A stretch of 64,000 nucleotides of DNA from Luteimonas yindakuii (GCF_004803715.2 NZ_CP039383.2:2790001-2854000), one strand, 5' to 3'. Counted from the stretch's first letter, positions 1-9,043 are shown. The notes: generated by a model not told the origin, from the letters alone. Made by a program: numbers and translations.

Positions 1-118
1 CCATGTCGACGCGTCATCGCGGTGTTGAGCGCCGATTAAACGCATGGCCGGGAAGTCACATCGGGATCACCGGACGCATGTCCATTCTGCGCACCCGTCC
101 AGACAAATGGAGACAGAA

Positions 119-844
119 ATGGGACTTTTCCGATTGATCGCGGCCAGTGCGGTGGGCGTGGTTGCCTATCGCGCATGGCAGCGCCGCCAGGGCACCGGCA
201 ACACGATGTTCTCCAGGAGCCACTCCAGCAGCGCCGACGACGGTGGACGCACGCAACCACATGGCGATCCGCTCGATGACATGGAAGGCTCGACCTACGG
301 CAAGTCCGGTTCCTCTTCGATGGGGAACGGCGGCCAGTCCGGTCGCGGCGCAGGTGGCGCCGGCGGCAGCGGCAGCGCCGGCTCGTCCGCGGGCGGCATG
401 GGTGGCTCCAGTTCTTCGGGCACGTCCGGCATGGGCGGCTCGGGCTCGGGCAGCTCGGGCAGCCAGGGCGGTTCCAGCGGCAGCGGTGGCGGGTCCACGA
501 CGGGCAGCCACGGTAGCGGCGCCACGGGCGGCGCCGGCGGCTCCAGCGGCTCGGGTTATTCGGGCAGCGCGGGTTCGGGCAGCAGCAGCGGTTCGAGCGG
601 AAGCAGCGGCTCGGGCAGCAGCACCACGGGCTCCGGCTCGGGCAGCAGCTCGGCTTCGGGCAGCACCGGTTCGGGCAGCGGCTCGGGCAGCAGCGGCTCC
701 AGCGGTTCGGGCAGCACGGGCTCCGGCTCGGGCGGTAGCTCCGGCTCGGGCAGCAGCGGTTCGGGCAGCACGGGCTCGGGTAGCACGGGCTCTGGCAGCG
801 GCACGTCCGGTTCGGGCAGCAGCGGCTCCGGCAGCAGGATGTAG
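119..844 (+). CDS. Gly/Ser-rich low-complexity protein with N-terminal membrane anchor
   Basis: A 241-residue protein of unknown function. Residues 1-22 form a hydrophobic segment ending in Arg/Gln (YRAWQRRQG), which looks like a membrane anchor or uncleaved signal. From about residue 60 to the end it is almost pure Gly and Ser in short GSGSSGS-type runs with a few Ala, Thr and Met, so no fold is expected. The start at 119 is chosen because GGAGA lies 5 bases upstream; an in-frame ATG at 107 has no such site. The repeat uses near-identical codons (GGC, TCG, AGC), which leaves several other frames open by chance. A surface or spacer role is only a guess. Confidence 0.6.
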   Translation: MGLFRLIAASAVGVVAYRAWQRRQGTGNTMFSRSHSSSADDGGRTQPHGDPLDDMEGSTYGKSGSSSMGNGGQSGRGAGGAGGSGSAGSSAGGMGGSSSSGTSGMGGSGSGSSGSQGGSSGSGGGSTTGSHGSGATGGAGGSSGSGYSGSAGSGSSSGSSGSSGSGSSTTGSGSGSSSASGSTGSGSGSGSSGSSGSGSTGSGSGGSSGSGSSGSGSTGSGSTGSGSGTSGSGSSGSGSRM

Positions 845-852
845 GTTCCACA

Positions 853-877
853 CCCGCCCGGCGCATTGCCGGGCGGG
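853..877. terminator. GC-rich hairpin between convergent genes
   Basis: A perfect 10-bp stem (CCCGCCCGGC paired with GCCGGGCGGG) with a 5-base loop lies between the Gly/Ser-rich gene and the convergent gene at 906. There is no clear T-tract on either strand, so termination is likely but not certain. Confidence 0.5.
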
Positions 878-905
878 CGTTGGTTGGCCAGTAGCCCGCT
901 ATCCG

Positions 906-1406
906 TCAGCCACCATAGCTCCAGGTCTGCGCCTGACCGCCATGGTCGCGCACCCGCCACATCGAACGTGACAGTTCTCCCTTGGAGCGGCTGCGGCTCA
1001 GCAGTCGTCCACCAAGGCGCGCAGTGCTGGTCGCCTCGACCACCGCCCTGCGTCCACCCGGCATGATCTCGATCCGGGTGATCTCATAGCCGAAGTCGAT
1101 GCCCACCAGACCACCGGTCTGGTTGTTGATCACGCGCATCAGCGCGATCGCGTCTTCCATCTGCTGGCATGCCGCGCGACGGTCCATCGTCTGGCGATGC
1201 GCGGTGCCGTCCACGTGCTCGACATTGCGCAACTCGAAATCGGCCGCCATCGGCTTGCAGATGGCCTCACTGTCGAACGCGATCAACGCTTCCAGCTGTT
1301 GGCGGTAATGCGCACGTACGTCGGCTTCCGAGATGCGCCGGCCGTTCTCGTGCGCCACCAGCGCCACCACGGCAAGCAGCAATGCGACAAGCAAGTTCCT
1401 GACCAT
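906..1406 (-). CDS. Small secreted or membrane-anchored hypothetical protein
   Basis: A 166-residue protein I cannot assign to a named family. The start at 1406 is chosen because it begins with a signal-like segment (MVRNLLVALLLAVVALVA) and has purine-rich AAGGGGG and AAAAGGA just upstream; longer in-frame versions only add non-hydrophobic sequence. The rest looks soluble and basic toward the C-terminus (GGRLLSRSRSKGELSRSMWRV), with two Cys near the middle. It converges on the Gly/Ser-rich gene and diverges from the catalase. A periplasmic or membrane location is inferred from the N-terminus only. Confidence 0.55.
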   Translation of the reverse strand: MVRNLLVALLLAVVALVAHENGRRISEADVRAHYRQQLEALIAFDSEAICKPMAADFELRNVEHVDGTAHRQTMDRRAACQQMEDAIALMRVINNQTGGLVGIDFGYEITRIEIMPGGRRAVVEATSTARLGGRLLSRSRSKGELSRSMWRVRDHGGQAQTWSYGG

Positions 1407-1708
1407 TCCTTTTCCCCCTTGGTGTCCATGCGATGGCTGCCAATGCAGCCCTGCAGCCGGACATCCCCATGCCGGTTGCAGGCGGCCATCGTAGTCGCTG
1501 TGCTTCATTTTTCGAATCACCGGCGGCCGATGGATCGACGCAGCCAATCACTGCGCGGGGCTGCGCATGTGCCCGCATGAAGCCATGCGCGCGCCGGTCG
1601 CTGTTTTCCACGCCGCATGCGCGGAGGTTCGCATCGCCTTGATCCCCTGCAGGCGGAGACTGGCTCCCGGTTGTCGTCCTGGCAGCCGGCCACAGGAGAG
1701 AACCCCCC
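1407..1708. other. Intergenic region between divergent genes, about 300 bp
   Basis: This gap holds the divergent upstream regions of the small secreted protein and the Mn catalase. Apart from the two ribosome-binding sites (AGGAGAG at 1694-1700 for the catalase) I see no gene, hairpin or clear operator. Confidence 0.5.
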
Positions 1709-2653
1709 ATGTTCAGCCACAACAAGCGACTGCAATACACGGTCCGCGTGAGCGATCCGAATCCCGCGCTGGCCAACCTGCTGCTGGAACAGTTCGGCGG
1801 CCCGCAGGGCGAACTCGCCGCTGCGATGCGTTACTTCACCCAGGCCCTGGCCGACGAGGATGCAGGCCGTCGCGACATGCTGTTCGACATCGCCACCGAA
1901 GAGCTCAGCCACCTCGAGGTGATCGGCTCGCTGGTCGCGATGCTCAACAAGGGCGCCAAGGGCCGCCTGGCCGAGGCGGTCGAGACCGAGGCCGAACTGT
2001 TCCGTTCGCTGCAGGGCAACGGCTGCAGTTCGCATGTCACCCAGGTGCTGTACGGCGGTGGTCCGGCGCTGATCAACTCCGGTGGTCAACTGTGGAACGC
2101 CGGCTACATCGACAGCATCGGCGAGCCCACGGCCGACCTGCGCTCCAACATCGCTGCCGAGGCGCGCGCGAAGATCGTCTACGAGCGGCTGATCAACGTC
2201 ACCGCCGATCCCGGCGTCAAGGACGCGCTGACCTTCCTGATGACGCGCGAGATGGCGCACCAGAAGTCGTTCGAGAAGGCGCTGTACTCGATCGAGCCGA
2301 ACTTCCCGCCGGGCAAGCTGGCCGGCATGCCCGAGTTCGAGGAGATGTACGTCAACACGTCGCAGGGTGAGGGCGACATGCGCGGCCCGTGGAACAGCGA
2401 CGAGAACTTCCGCTTCGTCTCCGACCCCGAGCAGTACACTGCGGTCGACGGCGGCGACGGCAGCGCGTCGGTGGCGCTGGATGGCATCGAGGCGAAGACG
2501 CTGGCGGCAATGGCCATGCGCGGTACTTCCGCACCGGACGGGAACCCGTTGACCGGCATCGAGCTGGGCAAGGCCGAAGGCACCATGGCGATGACCGCAC
2601 CGGTGAAGCAGGACGCTCCTGTCCAGGGTGACGACACCGATCGCCTGGGCTGA
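1709..2653 (+). CDS. Manganese catalase
   Basis: A 314-residue non-haem catalase that converts hydrogen peroxide to water and oxygen at a dimanganese centre in a ferritin-like four-helix bundle. The expected ligands are visible: E35 (QGELAAAM), E65 and H68 in an ExxH motif (ATEELSHLE), E151 (AAEARAK) and H184 (REMAHQK). Length and order match the Mn catalase family, and the C-terminal tail after about residue 215 is the variable part. AGGAGAG sits 8 bases upstream of the ATG. There is no signal peptide, so it acts in the cytoplasm. It stands alone, followed by a strong hairpin. The family is clear; peroxide control is not visible in the sequence. Confidence 0.95.
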   Translation: MFSHNKRLQYTVRVSDPNPALANLLLEQFGGPQGELAAAMRYFTQALADEDAGRRDMLFDIATEELSHLEVIGSLVAMLNKGAKGRLAEAVETEAELFRSLQGNGCSSHVTQVLYGGGPALINSGGQLWNAGYIDSIGEPTADLRSNIAAEARAKIVYERLINVTADPGVKDALTFLMTREMAHQKSFEKALYSIEPNFPPGKLAGMPEFEEMYVNTSQGEGDMRGPWNSDENFRFVSDPEQYTAVDGGDGSASVALDGIEAKTLAAMAMRGTSAPDGNPLTGIELGKAEGTMAMTAPVKQDAPVQGDDTDRLG

Positions 2654-2660
2654 TGCATCA

Positions 2661-2689
2661 CGTCCCCGGTCGTCTCACGACCGGGGACG
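2661..2689 (+). terminator. Strong hairpin after Mn catalase
   Basis: A perfect 13-bp stem (CGTCCCCGGTCGT / ACGACCGGGGACG) with loop CTC starts 7 bases after the catalase stop. No T-run follows, so it may act as an mRNA 3' stabiliser or with Rho rather than as a classical intrinsic terminator. Confidence 0.6.
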
Positions 2690-2759
2690 CATACGCATGG
2701 AATGCGCCCGCGTGACCGCTGCAATCCATCATGATCGCGCGTCGCCCCGGCATCCGTGA

Positions 2760-4358
2760 TCAGGCGAAGCGCGCCTGGATCTCTTCCAGCCGCTGCCCCC
2801 GCGTCTCCACGCCGCTGCGGCCGAGCATGAGCGCCGAGGCCGCCATCGGCAGCGCCAGCAGCGCGGCCGACAGCGCGAAGTGGTCGAAGAACCCGAGTAC
2901 GCCCAGGCCCGCGCCGAGGATGCCGCCGAATTTGGAACTGGCGGCGATCACGCCCGAGCCGGTGCCGCGCAGCCGCAGTGGATAGATCTCCGCGGCATAG
3001 GGAATCAGCATCGCGATCACGCCGCTCACGCTGATCAGCAAGGCGGCGATGGTGGCGGTTGTCAGTGACGCCGAACGCACGCCCAGCGCATCGAGCGCGG
3101 CGAACGCCATCAGCGTCGCCGCCGTCAGGCCCAGGAACAGCACCAGCGACCTGAAGCTGCTCCAGCGGTAATACAGCCAGATCACCAGTGCGATCCCCGG
3201 TAGCGCGTAGAACGCCGAGCGCGCAAGCAATGCGCTGGCCGCCGCCGCATCGACGCCGAGTGCGGTGAGGTTGGTCGGCAGCCACAGCAGGAAGCCGAAG
3301 TTCACCAGGCCCCAGGCGGTGCCCGCCACCAGCAGGCTCCACGAGATGGCCGCGTGGCGGCCGCGGACGAGATCGCGGGTGCCCAGCACCGGATGGCTTT
3401 CATCGATGACCGGTGGCGGCGGGTGCGCATCGTCGTCGCGCTCGACGCGGCCACCCGGGCCGGCGAAACGCGCCAGCAACGCGCGCGCCTGCGCATGCAT
3501 GCCCATGCTCGACAGGAAGCGTGGCGATTCCGGAATGAAGCGGTTGAGCACGATGATCAGCGCGCCGGTAGGCAGGCCCAGCAGCCACAGCACCCGCCAG
3601 CTGAACATCGGTTCCAGCACCGCTGCCGCGCCGGCGGCCAGCAGGTAGCCACCGGACGTACCCAGGCCACCCAGCGCCACCAGCAGCCAGCCGCGGTGAT
3701 GCGCCGGCACGGTTTCCGCCATCAGGGTGAAGGTGATCGGCAGCAGGCCACCTGCCGACGCGCCCATCAGGAAACACATCGCGAGGTTCCAGCCGAACGA
3801 CGGCATCGCGCCGCAGATCGCCGTGCCGATGAACATCAGCGCCGACAGCAGGATGGCCGAGCGTCGTCCGAAGCGGTCGGCCACGCGCCCCCACACCACC
3901 GAGCCGACGGTGGTGCCGGTGAGCGCGAACAGCGCCAGCACGCTGGCGCCCGAACTGTCCATGCCGTACTCGGCGCGCATGCCCGGCATCACGAAGCCCA
4001 GCGTCGCCGGCTTCATCACGTCGATCGCCAGGGTGACCACCAGCACCGTCACCAGCGTCCAGTGCGCGCGATTGAGCGGCACCCCATCGGCCACGTGGAA
4101 GTTGAGCGGCGCGCTCATGCCCGGCTGCATGCCGGTCGGCGCGCGCGGCAGCATGCCCCAGGCCGACAGCGCCAGGCCGATCGGAATGATGGTCATGCCG
4201 ACCCACATCTCCGTGGTCATCGCCATGCCGACCATCTGCCAGTGGGTGTGCTGGCCCATCATGAACATCGGCCCGTGCGACAGCACACCCGCCGTGATCA
4301 GCGCGCATCCCATCCAGAACGCGATGGGATGGTGGAACGAAAATCCTGCTCGACTCAT
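2760..4358 (-). CDS. MFS transporter, sugar/metabolite:H+ symporter type
   Basis: A 532-residue integral membrane protein of the major facilitator superfamily. The loop after the second core helix reads GRVADRFGRR, the classical MFS motif A, and a PESPRFL motif follows helix 6, as in the sugar-porter/MHS-like branch. An unusual N-terminal hydrophobic block of about 80 residues, rich in His and Met (SHGPMFMMGQHTHW), precedes the canonical 12-helix core, giving 13-14 predicted segments. The start at 4358 has GGGGAGG about 7 bases upstream. It is divergent from the Excalibur-domain gene. The substrate cannot be read from the sequence. Confidence 0.85.
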   Translation of the reverse strand: MSRAGFSFHHPIAFWMGCALITAGVLSHGPMFMMGQHTHWQMVGMAMTTEMWVGMTIIPIGLALSAWGMLPRAPTGMQPGMSAPLNFHVADGVPLNRAHWTLVTVLVVTLAIDVMKPATLGFVMPGMRAEYGMDSSGASVLALFALTGTTVGSVVWGRVADRFGRRSAILLSALMFIGTAICGAMPSFGWNLAMCFLMGASAGGLLPITFTLMAETVPAHHRGWLLVALGGLGTSGGYLLAAGAAAVLEPMFSWRVLWLLGLPTGALIIVLNRFIPESPRFLSSMGMHAQARALLARFAGPGGRVERDDDAHPPPPVIDESHPVLGTRDLVRGRHAAISWSLLVAGTAWGLVNFGFLLWLPTNLTALGVDAAAASALLARSAFYALPGIALVIWLYYRWSSFRSLVLFLGLTAATLMAFAALDALGVRSASLTTATIAALLISVSGVIAMLIPYAAEIYPLRLRGTGSGVIAASSKFGGILGAGLGVLGFFDHFALSAALLALPMAASALMLGRSGVETRGQRLEEIQARFA

Positions 4359-4553
4359 GGCGCCTCCCCGGAGAGCGCGCATGGTAGCGCCGGCGACGAC
4401 GGGCGATCGCCGGTGATTTGCGATGGCGCCCGCCGGACGGCAGGTGCGTATGTCGAAGGTGGGCGTTGCCGTCGATCCGCGGGGCGCGGGCACATCCACC
4501 GGACGGCACGCGCCATGCAAGGGTTCCGTGGTCGAATGACCGGGGACCCGTCC

Positions 4554-4904
4554 ATGCGAACGCTCTTCCACCTGTGCACGGCGGCGCTCGCGCTTGCGGC
4601 TGGCACGGTGCACGCACATGGCGGCGGCCTCGATCGCCACGGCTGCCATCACGACCGCAAGAACGGCGGCTACCACTGCCATCGCGCGTCCGCCGCGGCC
4701 CCGCCCGCCCGCCCGTCGCCACAGCGACTGGCACCGGCCCGCATCGACTCCAGCCCGGTGCCTGCGTCGCGGGGTGCATTCCGCAACTGTGCCGAAGCGC
4801 GCGCCGCGGGTGCAGCCCCGGTTCGCCGCGGCGACCCCGGTTACGCTCCCCACCTCGATCGCGACGACGACGGCATCGGCTGCGAGCCGTATCGCGGGCG
4901 CTGA
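4554..4904 (+). CDS. Secreted YHYH-like and Excalibur-domain protein
   Basis: A 116-residue exported protein. Residues 1-22 are a signal peptide ending at VHA. A His/Cys/Gly-rich segment follows (LDRHGCHHDRKNGGYHCHR), of the type found N-terminal to Excalibur domains. The C-terminus (about 77-116) is a textbook Excalibur calcium-binding domain: FRNCAEARAAG then a DRDDDGIGCE loop resembling an EF-hand. Such proteins are often linked to extracellular nucleases, but no nuclease core is present here. The start at 4554 is the only one giving the signal peptide. Binding of Ca2+ is inferred from the family. Confidence 0.85.
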   Translation: MRTLFHLCTAALALAAGTVHAHGGGLDRHGCHHDRKNGGYHCHRASAAAPPARPSPQRLAPARIDSSPVPASRGAFRNCAEARAAGAAPVRRGDPGYAPHLDRDDDGIGCEPYRGR

Positions 4905-4934
4905 AGCAGCGCACCGGTTTCGCGGATCACGACG

Positions 4935-4964
4935 AAAAAAACGCAGGACCCGAAGGCCCTGCGT
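4935..4964 (-). terminator. Intrinsic terminator for the DUF4142 gene
   Basis: ACGCAGG-A-CC and GG-C-CCTGCGT pair around a CGAA loop with one internal mismatch. On the minus strand the hairpin is followed by seven T, so it terminates the leftward DUF4142 lipoprotein gene. Confidence 0.7.
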
Positions 4965-4990
4965 GCATGTCCGCGCTGGTCAGCCAGTGA

Positions 4991-5806
4991 TCAGCGCTTC
5001 GCAGACTGCAGCGAGCGCGCCGTTTCCAGATGGCTGGCGATGGCGGTGCGGGTGGTCTGCAGGTGGCGGGTCACCCCGGCGTCGGTGGCATTCGGGATCA
5101 GCTCGTTGTCGAGCTTCGCCAGCGCCTCCTCGTGGCCCTTCACCATCGCCGCGAGCCAGGGGGTCACGTACTCCTCGCCCTGCAGCTGCGACAGGCGCTG
5201 GCGCTCGGCCTCGTGCTTTTCGCGCATCACGCGCAGGTCGGCGTCCTCGGCCATCCCGGAGCCGCCGGCCATCGCGTCGGTCGCGGTGGTGCCGGTGGTA
5301 CCGGCGCCGGCCGGCCCGGTGGTCGAGCCCGCGGCGGCACCGGTGGTCCCGCTGGTGCCCATGCCCGTGCCCGTGCCCGTGCCCGTCATGGCGTCATGGC
5401 CGGCCATGCCGGTGCCGGCGCCGCTGCTGCCGAGCAGGCGCTGCGTGGCATCGAGGTTGCGGGTGTGCTCGTCGCGCAGGGTCTCGGCGTAGGCGCGCAC
5501 ATCGCCTTCGACGTTCTTCGCCAGCGCATCTTCGGCCGCGGCGATTTCGTGGCGATCGACTTCCTGCACGGCCGCGAGCGCCTTGTGGTCACCCTGGGCG
5601 CCCCGCTGCCCGGCCGTCGCGGACGTGGCTGCGGCCATGGTGGAGGCATCGGCGCCGGTATCCATCGGCGTGGTGGCCGCGGCGGTGTCGCCTGCGGTCA
5701 TGCCGGCGCCGACGGTTTCGTCGCCGGTTTCGTCGTTGTTGTTGCCACCGCAAGCGACAAGGCCAAGCGCAAGCGAGGCGGCAAGCAGGGTGGTTGCGGA
5801 TTTCAT
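4991..5806 (-). CDS. DUF4142 lipoprotein with Gly/Thr-rich insertion
   Basis: A 271-residue predicted outer-membrane or periplasmic lipoprotein. The N-terminus carries a lipobox (ALGLVACGG, acylated Cys at residue 19). After a Thr/Ala/Met-rich linker, helical segments (QEVDRHEIAAAEDALAKN and EKHEAERQRLSQLQGEEY) match the DUF4142 ferritin-like domain. The two halves are split by an insertion of roughly 70 residues rich in Gly, Thr and Met (TGTGTGTGMG), likely grown by short-repeat slippage. The start at 5806 gives the lipoprotein signal. A leftward terminator follows. DUF4142 proteins have no firmly known function; a stress or envelope role is inferred. Confidence 0.8.
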   Translation of the reverse strand: MKSATTLLAASLALGLVACGGNNNDETGDETVGAGMTAGDTAAATTPMDTGADASTMAAATSATAGQRGAQGDHKALAAVQEVDRHEIAAAEDALAKNVEGDVRAYAETLRDEHTRNLDATQRLLGSSGAGTGMAGHDAMTGTGTGTGMGTSGTTGAAAGSTTGPAGAGTTGTTATDAMAGGSGMAEDADLRVMREKHEAERQRLSQLQGEEYVTPWLAAMVKGHEEALAKLDNELIPNATDAGVTRHLQTTRTAIASHLETARSLQSAKR

Positions 5807-5962
5807 GGCGATAGCCTGGGGGAGGTGGAGTCGCGAACCTACGCCCGGCCATGGAATAGCGCAGTGAACGCCAAAGACAGCGCGTTCGTGAAGGACTCGC
5901 GAAGAAAGAGCAGGCTCCAGCAAGCGACCCCCGCGCCATGTCCTTGGCAATCAACGTCCCAC

Positions 5963-5992
5963 GTCATCCCCGCGAAGGCGGGGATCCAGGGA
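5963..5992 (+). repeat. Dispersed palindromic repeat, family B
   Basis: One arm of the repeat GTCATCCCCGCGAAGGCGGG-GATCCA, whose GCG-AA-GGCGGGG core forms a short hairpin. Related copies lie at 23722-23751 and, as an inverted pair, at 36921-37004 inside copB. Confidence 0.75.
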
Positions 5993-6243
5993 CTTTGTTA
6001 CCAACCACGACCGCAACGTCCCCCGTGCTTCTGCCGCCGAGGATCACGCCCACATCCGTGCCGAGGTGCGCAGTCCCACCAGCGGGCCCGCCCGATGGAT
6101 ACCGAACCTCGTGCTCGAGACCCTGCAAGTCATCGAGCTTCTCCGGGTCGGCGTGGTCGCCTATGCCCGATGCGGTGCCCGCGGCAGCGACGCTCCGGTT
6201 GGCTGAAGCGGCTTCCCGACAGCCAGGCGTGCAACCCTCGAAT
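5993..6243. other. Intergenic stretch without a convincing gene
   Basis: Between the repeat at 5963 and the aceE terminator I find no supported coding region. A minus-strand frame of 110 codons covers 5964-6296, but it runs through the repeat and the terminator and resembles no family I know. The stretch may be a decayed remnant. Confidence 0.4.
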
Positions 6244-6272
6244 GAAGAAGGCGGCCAATGGCCGCCTTCTTC
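6244..6272 (-). terminator. Terminator hairpin downstream of aceE
   Basis: A perfect 13-bp stem (GAAGAAGGCGGCC / GGCCGCCTTCTTC) with an AAT loop starts 20 bases past the aceE stop. Pyrimidine-rich arms serve as a partial T-tract in either direction. Confidence 0.75.
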
Positions 6273-6292
6273 CCTTGCGCGAATCCGGCGAA

Positions 6293-8980
6293 TCAAACCC
6301 CCAACGGATTCGGCTTCCCGCTGTCGATCCTGTACAGCTTGATCGCCCGCGCCACGTCCTTCGCCGTCATCTTGCCGTCCTTGGCCAGCGCATCGATCGC
6401 CGCATGCGCGATATGGAAGCGGTCGACCTCGAAGTGGCGGCGCAGGTTGGCGCGGGTATCGGAACGGCCGAAGCCGTCGGTGCCGAGGACGGTGTAGGTC
6501 ATCGGCACAAAGGCGCGGACCTGGTCGGCCACGGCGCGCACGTAGTCGGTCGCGGCAATCGCCGGGCCCTGGCGGCCTTCCAGCAGGCTGGTGATGTAGG
6601 GCTTCTTCTGCCCGCCTTCCGGATGGAAGCGGTTGTGGCGCTCGACGTCGTAGCCGTCGCGGCTGAGTTCGGTGAAGCTCGGGCAGGACCAGATGTCGGC
6701 GGTGACGCCGAAGTCCTTGTCCAGCAGCGCAGCCGCTTCGATGGCCTCGCGCAGGATGGTGCCGGCGCCCAGCAGCTGCACGCGCAGCTCGTTCTTCTTC
6801 GGCTTGCCGGCATCCTTGAGCAGGTACATGCCCTTGATGATTCCGGCCTCGGCGCCCTCGGGCATGTCCGGGTGGCCGTAGTTCTCGTTCATCAGGGTCA
6901 TGTAGTAGTACTCGTCCACCTGCTCTTCCAGCATGCGCTTCATGCCGTGCTGCAGGATGACCGCCACTTCGTAGCCGAAGGTGGGGTCGTAGCTGCGGCA
7001 GTTGGGGATCGCGCCGGCCAGCAGCAGGGCGTGGCCGTCCTGGTGCTGCAGGCCCTCGCCGTTGAGGGTGGTGCGGCCGGCGGTGGCGCCGAGCAGGAAG
7101 CCGCGCGCGCGCATGTCGGCCGCCTGCCAGGCAGCGTCGCCGATGCGCTGGAAGCCGAACATCGAGTAGTAGATGTAGAACGGCAGCAGCTGCAGGTCGT
7201 TGGTGCTGTAGCTCGTGGCCGCGGCCATCCAGCTGGCGAACGCACCGGCCTCGGTGATGCCTTCCTCCAGCACCTGGCCGGCCGCGTCCTCGCGGTAGTA
7301 CATCAGCTGGTCGCGGTCGACCGGCTTGTACATCTGGCCCTGCGGCGAATAGATGCCGAGCTGGCGGAACAGGCCTTCCATGCCGAACGTGCGCGCCTCG
7401 TCGGCGACGATCGGCACCACCCGCGGCGACACTTCCTTGTCGCGCAGGATGATGCCCAGCGCCTGCACGAAGGCCATCGTGGTGGAGATCGAACGTTCGC
7501 CGGTGGACTTCAGCAGGCGGTCGAACACCTCCAGCTTCGGCGCGGTGAGCGCCTGGCTGGCCTTGCGGCGGCGCTGCGGGATGTAGCCGCCGAGTGCCTT
7601 GCGGCGCTCGCGCATGTACTGCACTTCCTCCGAGTCCTCGCCCGGGTGGAAGAACGGCACCGCGCCGTCCTTGAGCATCTCGTCGGTGACCGGGATCTTG
7701 AAGCGGTCGCGGAACGCACGCACGGCGTCGTCGTCGAGCTTCTTGGTCTGGTGGGTGGGGTTGAGCGCCTCGCCGGCGGTGCCCATGCCGTAGCCCTTGA
7801 CCGTCTTGGCCAGGATCACCGTGGGCTGGCCCTTGGTGTCCATCGCGTTCTGGTAGGCCGCGTACACCTTGTGCGGGTCGTGGCCGCCGCGGTTGAGGCG
7901 CCAGATGTCCTCGTCGCTCAGGCTGGCGACCAGGTTGGAGGTCTCCGGGTACTTGCCGAAGAAGTTCTCGCGCGTGTACGCGCCGCCGAAGGCCTTGCAG
8001 TTCTGGTACTCGCCGTCGACGGTTTCCATCATCAGGCGCTTGAGCATGCCGTCGCGGTCGTTGGCCAGCAGCGGATCCCAGTAGCTGCCCCAGATCAGCT
8101 TGACCACGTTCCAGCCGGCACCGCGGAAGTTGCCTTCCAGCTCCTGGATGATCTTGCCGTTGCCACGCACCGGGCCATCAAGGCGCTGCAGGTTGCAGTT
8201 GACGACGAACACCAGGTTGTCGAGGCCCTCGCGGCCGGCGATCGAGATCGCGCCCAGGCTCTCCGGCTCGTCGGTCTCGCCGTCACCGAGGAAGCACCAC
8301 ACCTTGCGGTCGGTCTTCGGCATCAGGCCGCGCGCCTCGAGGTACTTCCAGTTGCGCGCCTGGTAGATGGCGGCGATCGGGCCCAGGCCCATCGACACCG
8401 TCGGCAGCTGCCAGTAATCGGGCATCAGCCACGGATGCGGGTAGGAGCTGATGCCGAGGCCGTCGACCTCCATGCGGAAGTGGTCGAGCTGCGACTCGTT
8501 GATGCGCCCTTCCAGGAACGAGCGGGCATAGACGCCGGGCGAGCTGTGGCCCTGCACGCCGATCAGGTCGCCGGGGTGGTCGCCCTCAGGGCCGCGCCAG
8601 AAGTGGTTGAAGCCGACGTCGTACAGCGTGGCGCCGCTGGCGAAGCTGGCGATATGGCCGCCGAGGTCGCCCGGGCGGCGGTTGGAGCGCACCACCATCG
8701 CCATCGCGTTCCAGCGGATGATCGAGCGGATCCGCCATTCGAGGTCGGAATCGCCCGGCATCTTCGGCTCGAGGTGCGCGGGGATGGTGTTGATGTATTC
8801 GGTGGTCGGCGCGAACGGCATGTGGGCGCCAGCGCGACGGGTCAGCTCGACCATGTTCTCGAGCAGGTGGTGGGCGCGCTCCGGGCCGTCGGCATCGATC
8901 ACCGCCTTGATCGACTCGACCCACTCGCGGGTCTCGGTGGGATCGGTGTCGTGTTCCAGAAGCTCGTTCAACCAGTTCAT
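6293..8980 (-). CDS. aceE: Pyruvate dehydrogenase E1 component, homodimeric type
   Basis: An 895-residue thiamine-diphosphate enzyme that decarboxylates pyruvate and passes the acetyl group to lipoyl-E2 in the cytoplasmic pyruvate dehydrogenase complex. It is the single-chain (alpha2) AceE of gammaproteobacteria (E. coli 887 residues). The ThDP/Mg2+ motif is visible as GDG at 232-234 with NCN at 261-263. The substrate-pocket segment HSSPGVYARSFLEGR (145-159) is intact. No aceF or lpd is adjacent, so E2 and E3 lie elsewhere. The start at 8980 follows a -10-like TAGAAT upstream and a terminator hairpin closes the unit. No damage seen. Confidence 0.98.
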   Translation of the reverse strand: MNWLNELLEHDTDPTETREWVESIKAVIDADGPERAHHLLENMVELTRRAGAHMPFAPTTEYINTIPAHLEPKMPGDSDLEWRIRSIIRWNAMAMVVRSNRRPGDLGGHIASFASGATLYDVGFNHFWRGPEGDHPGDLIGVQGHSSPGVYARSFLEGRINESQLDHFRMEVDGLGISSYPHPWLMPDYWQLPTVSMGLGPIAAIYQARNWKYLEARGLMPKTDRKVWCFLGDGETDEPESLGAISIAGREGLDNLVFVVNCNLQRLDGPVRGNGKIIQELEGNFRGAGWNVVKLIWGSYWDPLLANDRDGMLKRLMMETVDGEYQNCKAFGGAYTRENFFGKYPETSNLVASLSDEDIWRLNRGGHDPHKVYAAYQNAMDTKGQPTVILAKTVKGYGMGTAGEALNPTHQTKKLDDDAVRAFRDRFKIPVTDEMLKDGAVPFFHPGEDSEEVQYMRERRKALGGYIPQRRRKASQALTAPKLEVFDRLLKSTGERSISTTMAFVQALGIILRDKEVSPRVVPIVADEARTFGMEGLFRQLGIYSPQGQMYKPVDRDQLMYYREDAAGQVLEEGITEAGAFASWMAAATSYSTNDLQLLPFYIYYSMFGFQRIGDAAWQAADMRARGFLLGATAGRTTLNGEGLQHQDGHALLLAGAIPNCRSYDPTFGYEVAVILQHGMKRMLEEQVDEYYYMTLMNENYGHPDMPEGAEAGIIKGMYLLKDAGKPKKNELRVQLLGAGTILREAIEAAALLDKDFGVTADIWSCPSFTELSRDGYDVERHNRFHPEGGQKKPYITSLLEGRQGPAIAATDYVRAVADQVRAFVPMTYTVLGTDGFGRSDTRANLRRHFEVDRFHIAHAAIDALAKDGKMTAKDVARAIKLYRIDSGKPNPLGV

Positions 8981-9031
8981 CGCTAGCTCCGCTCGCGGCC
9001 GTGCGGCCGCTGGGTCATCGGGAAAGAGACC

Positions 9032-9043
9032 CCGGATTCTAAC
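9032..9043 (-). promoter_or_regulatory. -10-like element upstream of aceE
   Basis: On the minus strand GTTAGAATCCGG lies about 50 bases upstream of the aceE start, with TAGAAT close to a sigma-70 -10 box. No good -35 is seen at the usual spacing. The identical 12-mer occurs upstream of maeB at 15864-15875. Confidence 0.4.

Noticed and set aside
36..971. Long open frames on both strands over the Gly/Ser repeat
   Set aside because: They come from the repeated GGCTCG/AGC pattern. Only the plus frame from 119 has a ribosome-binding site and a sensible N-terminus.
5964..6296. A possible 110-codon minus-strand gene between the DUF4142 gene and aceE
   Set aside because: It overlaps the family B repeat and the aceE terminator, and nothing in it resembles a known protein.
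5030..8986. A plus-strand open frame of 1318 codons
   Set aside because: It lies antisense to the DUF4142 lipoprotein and to the whole of aceE, both unambiguous families. It is a by-product of high GC.
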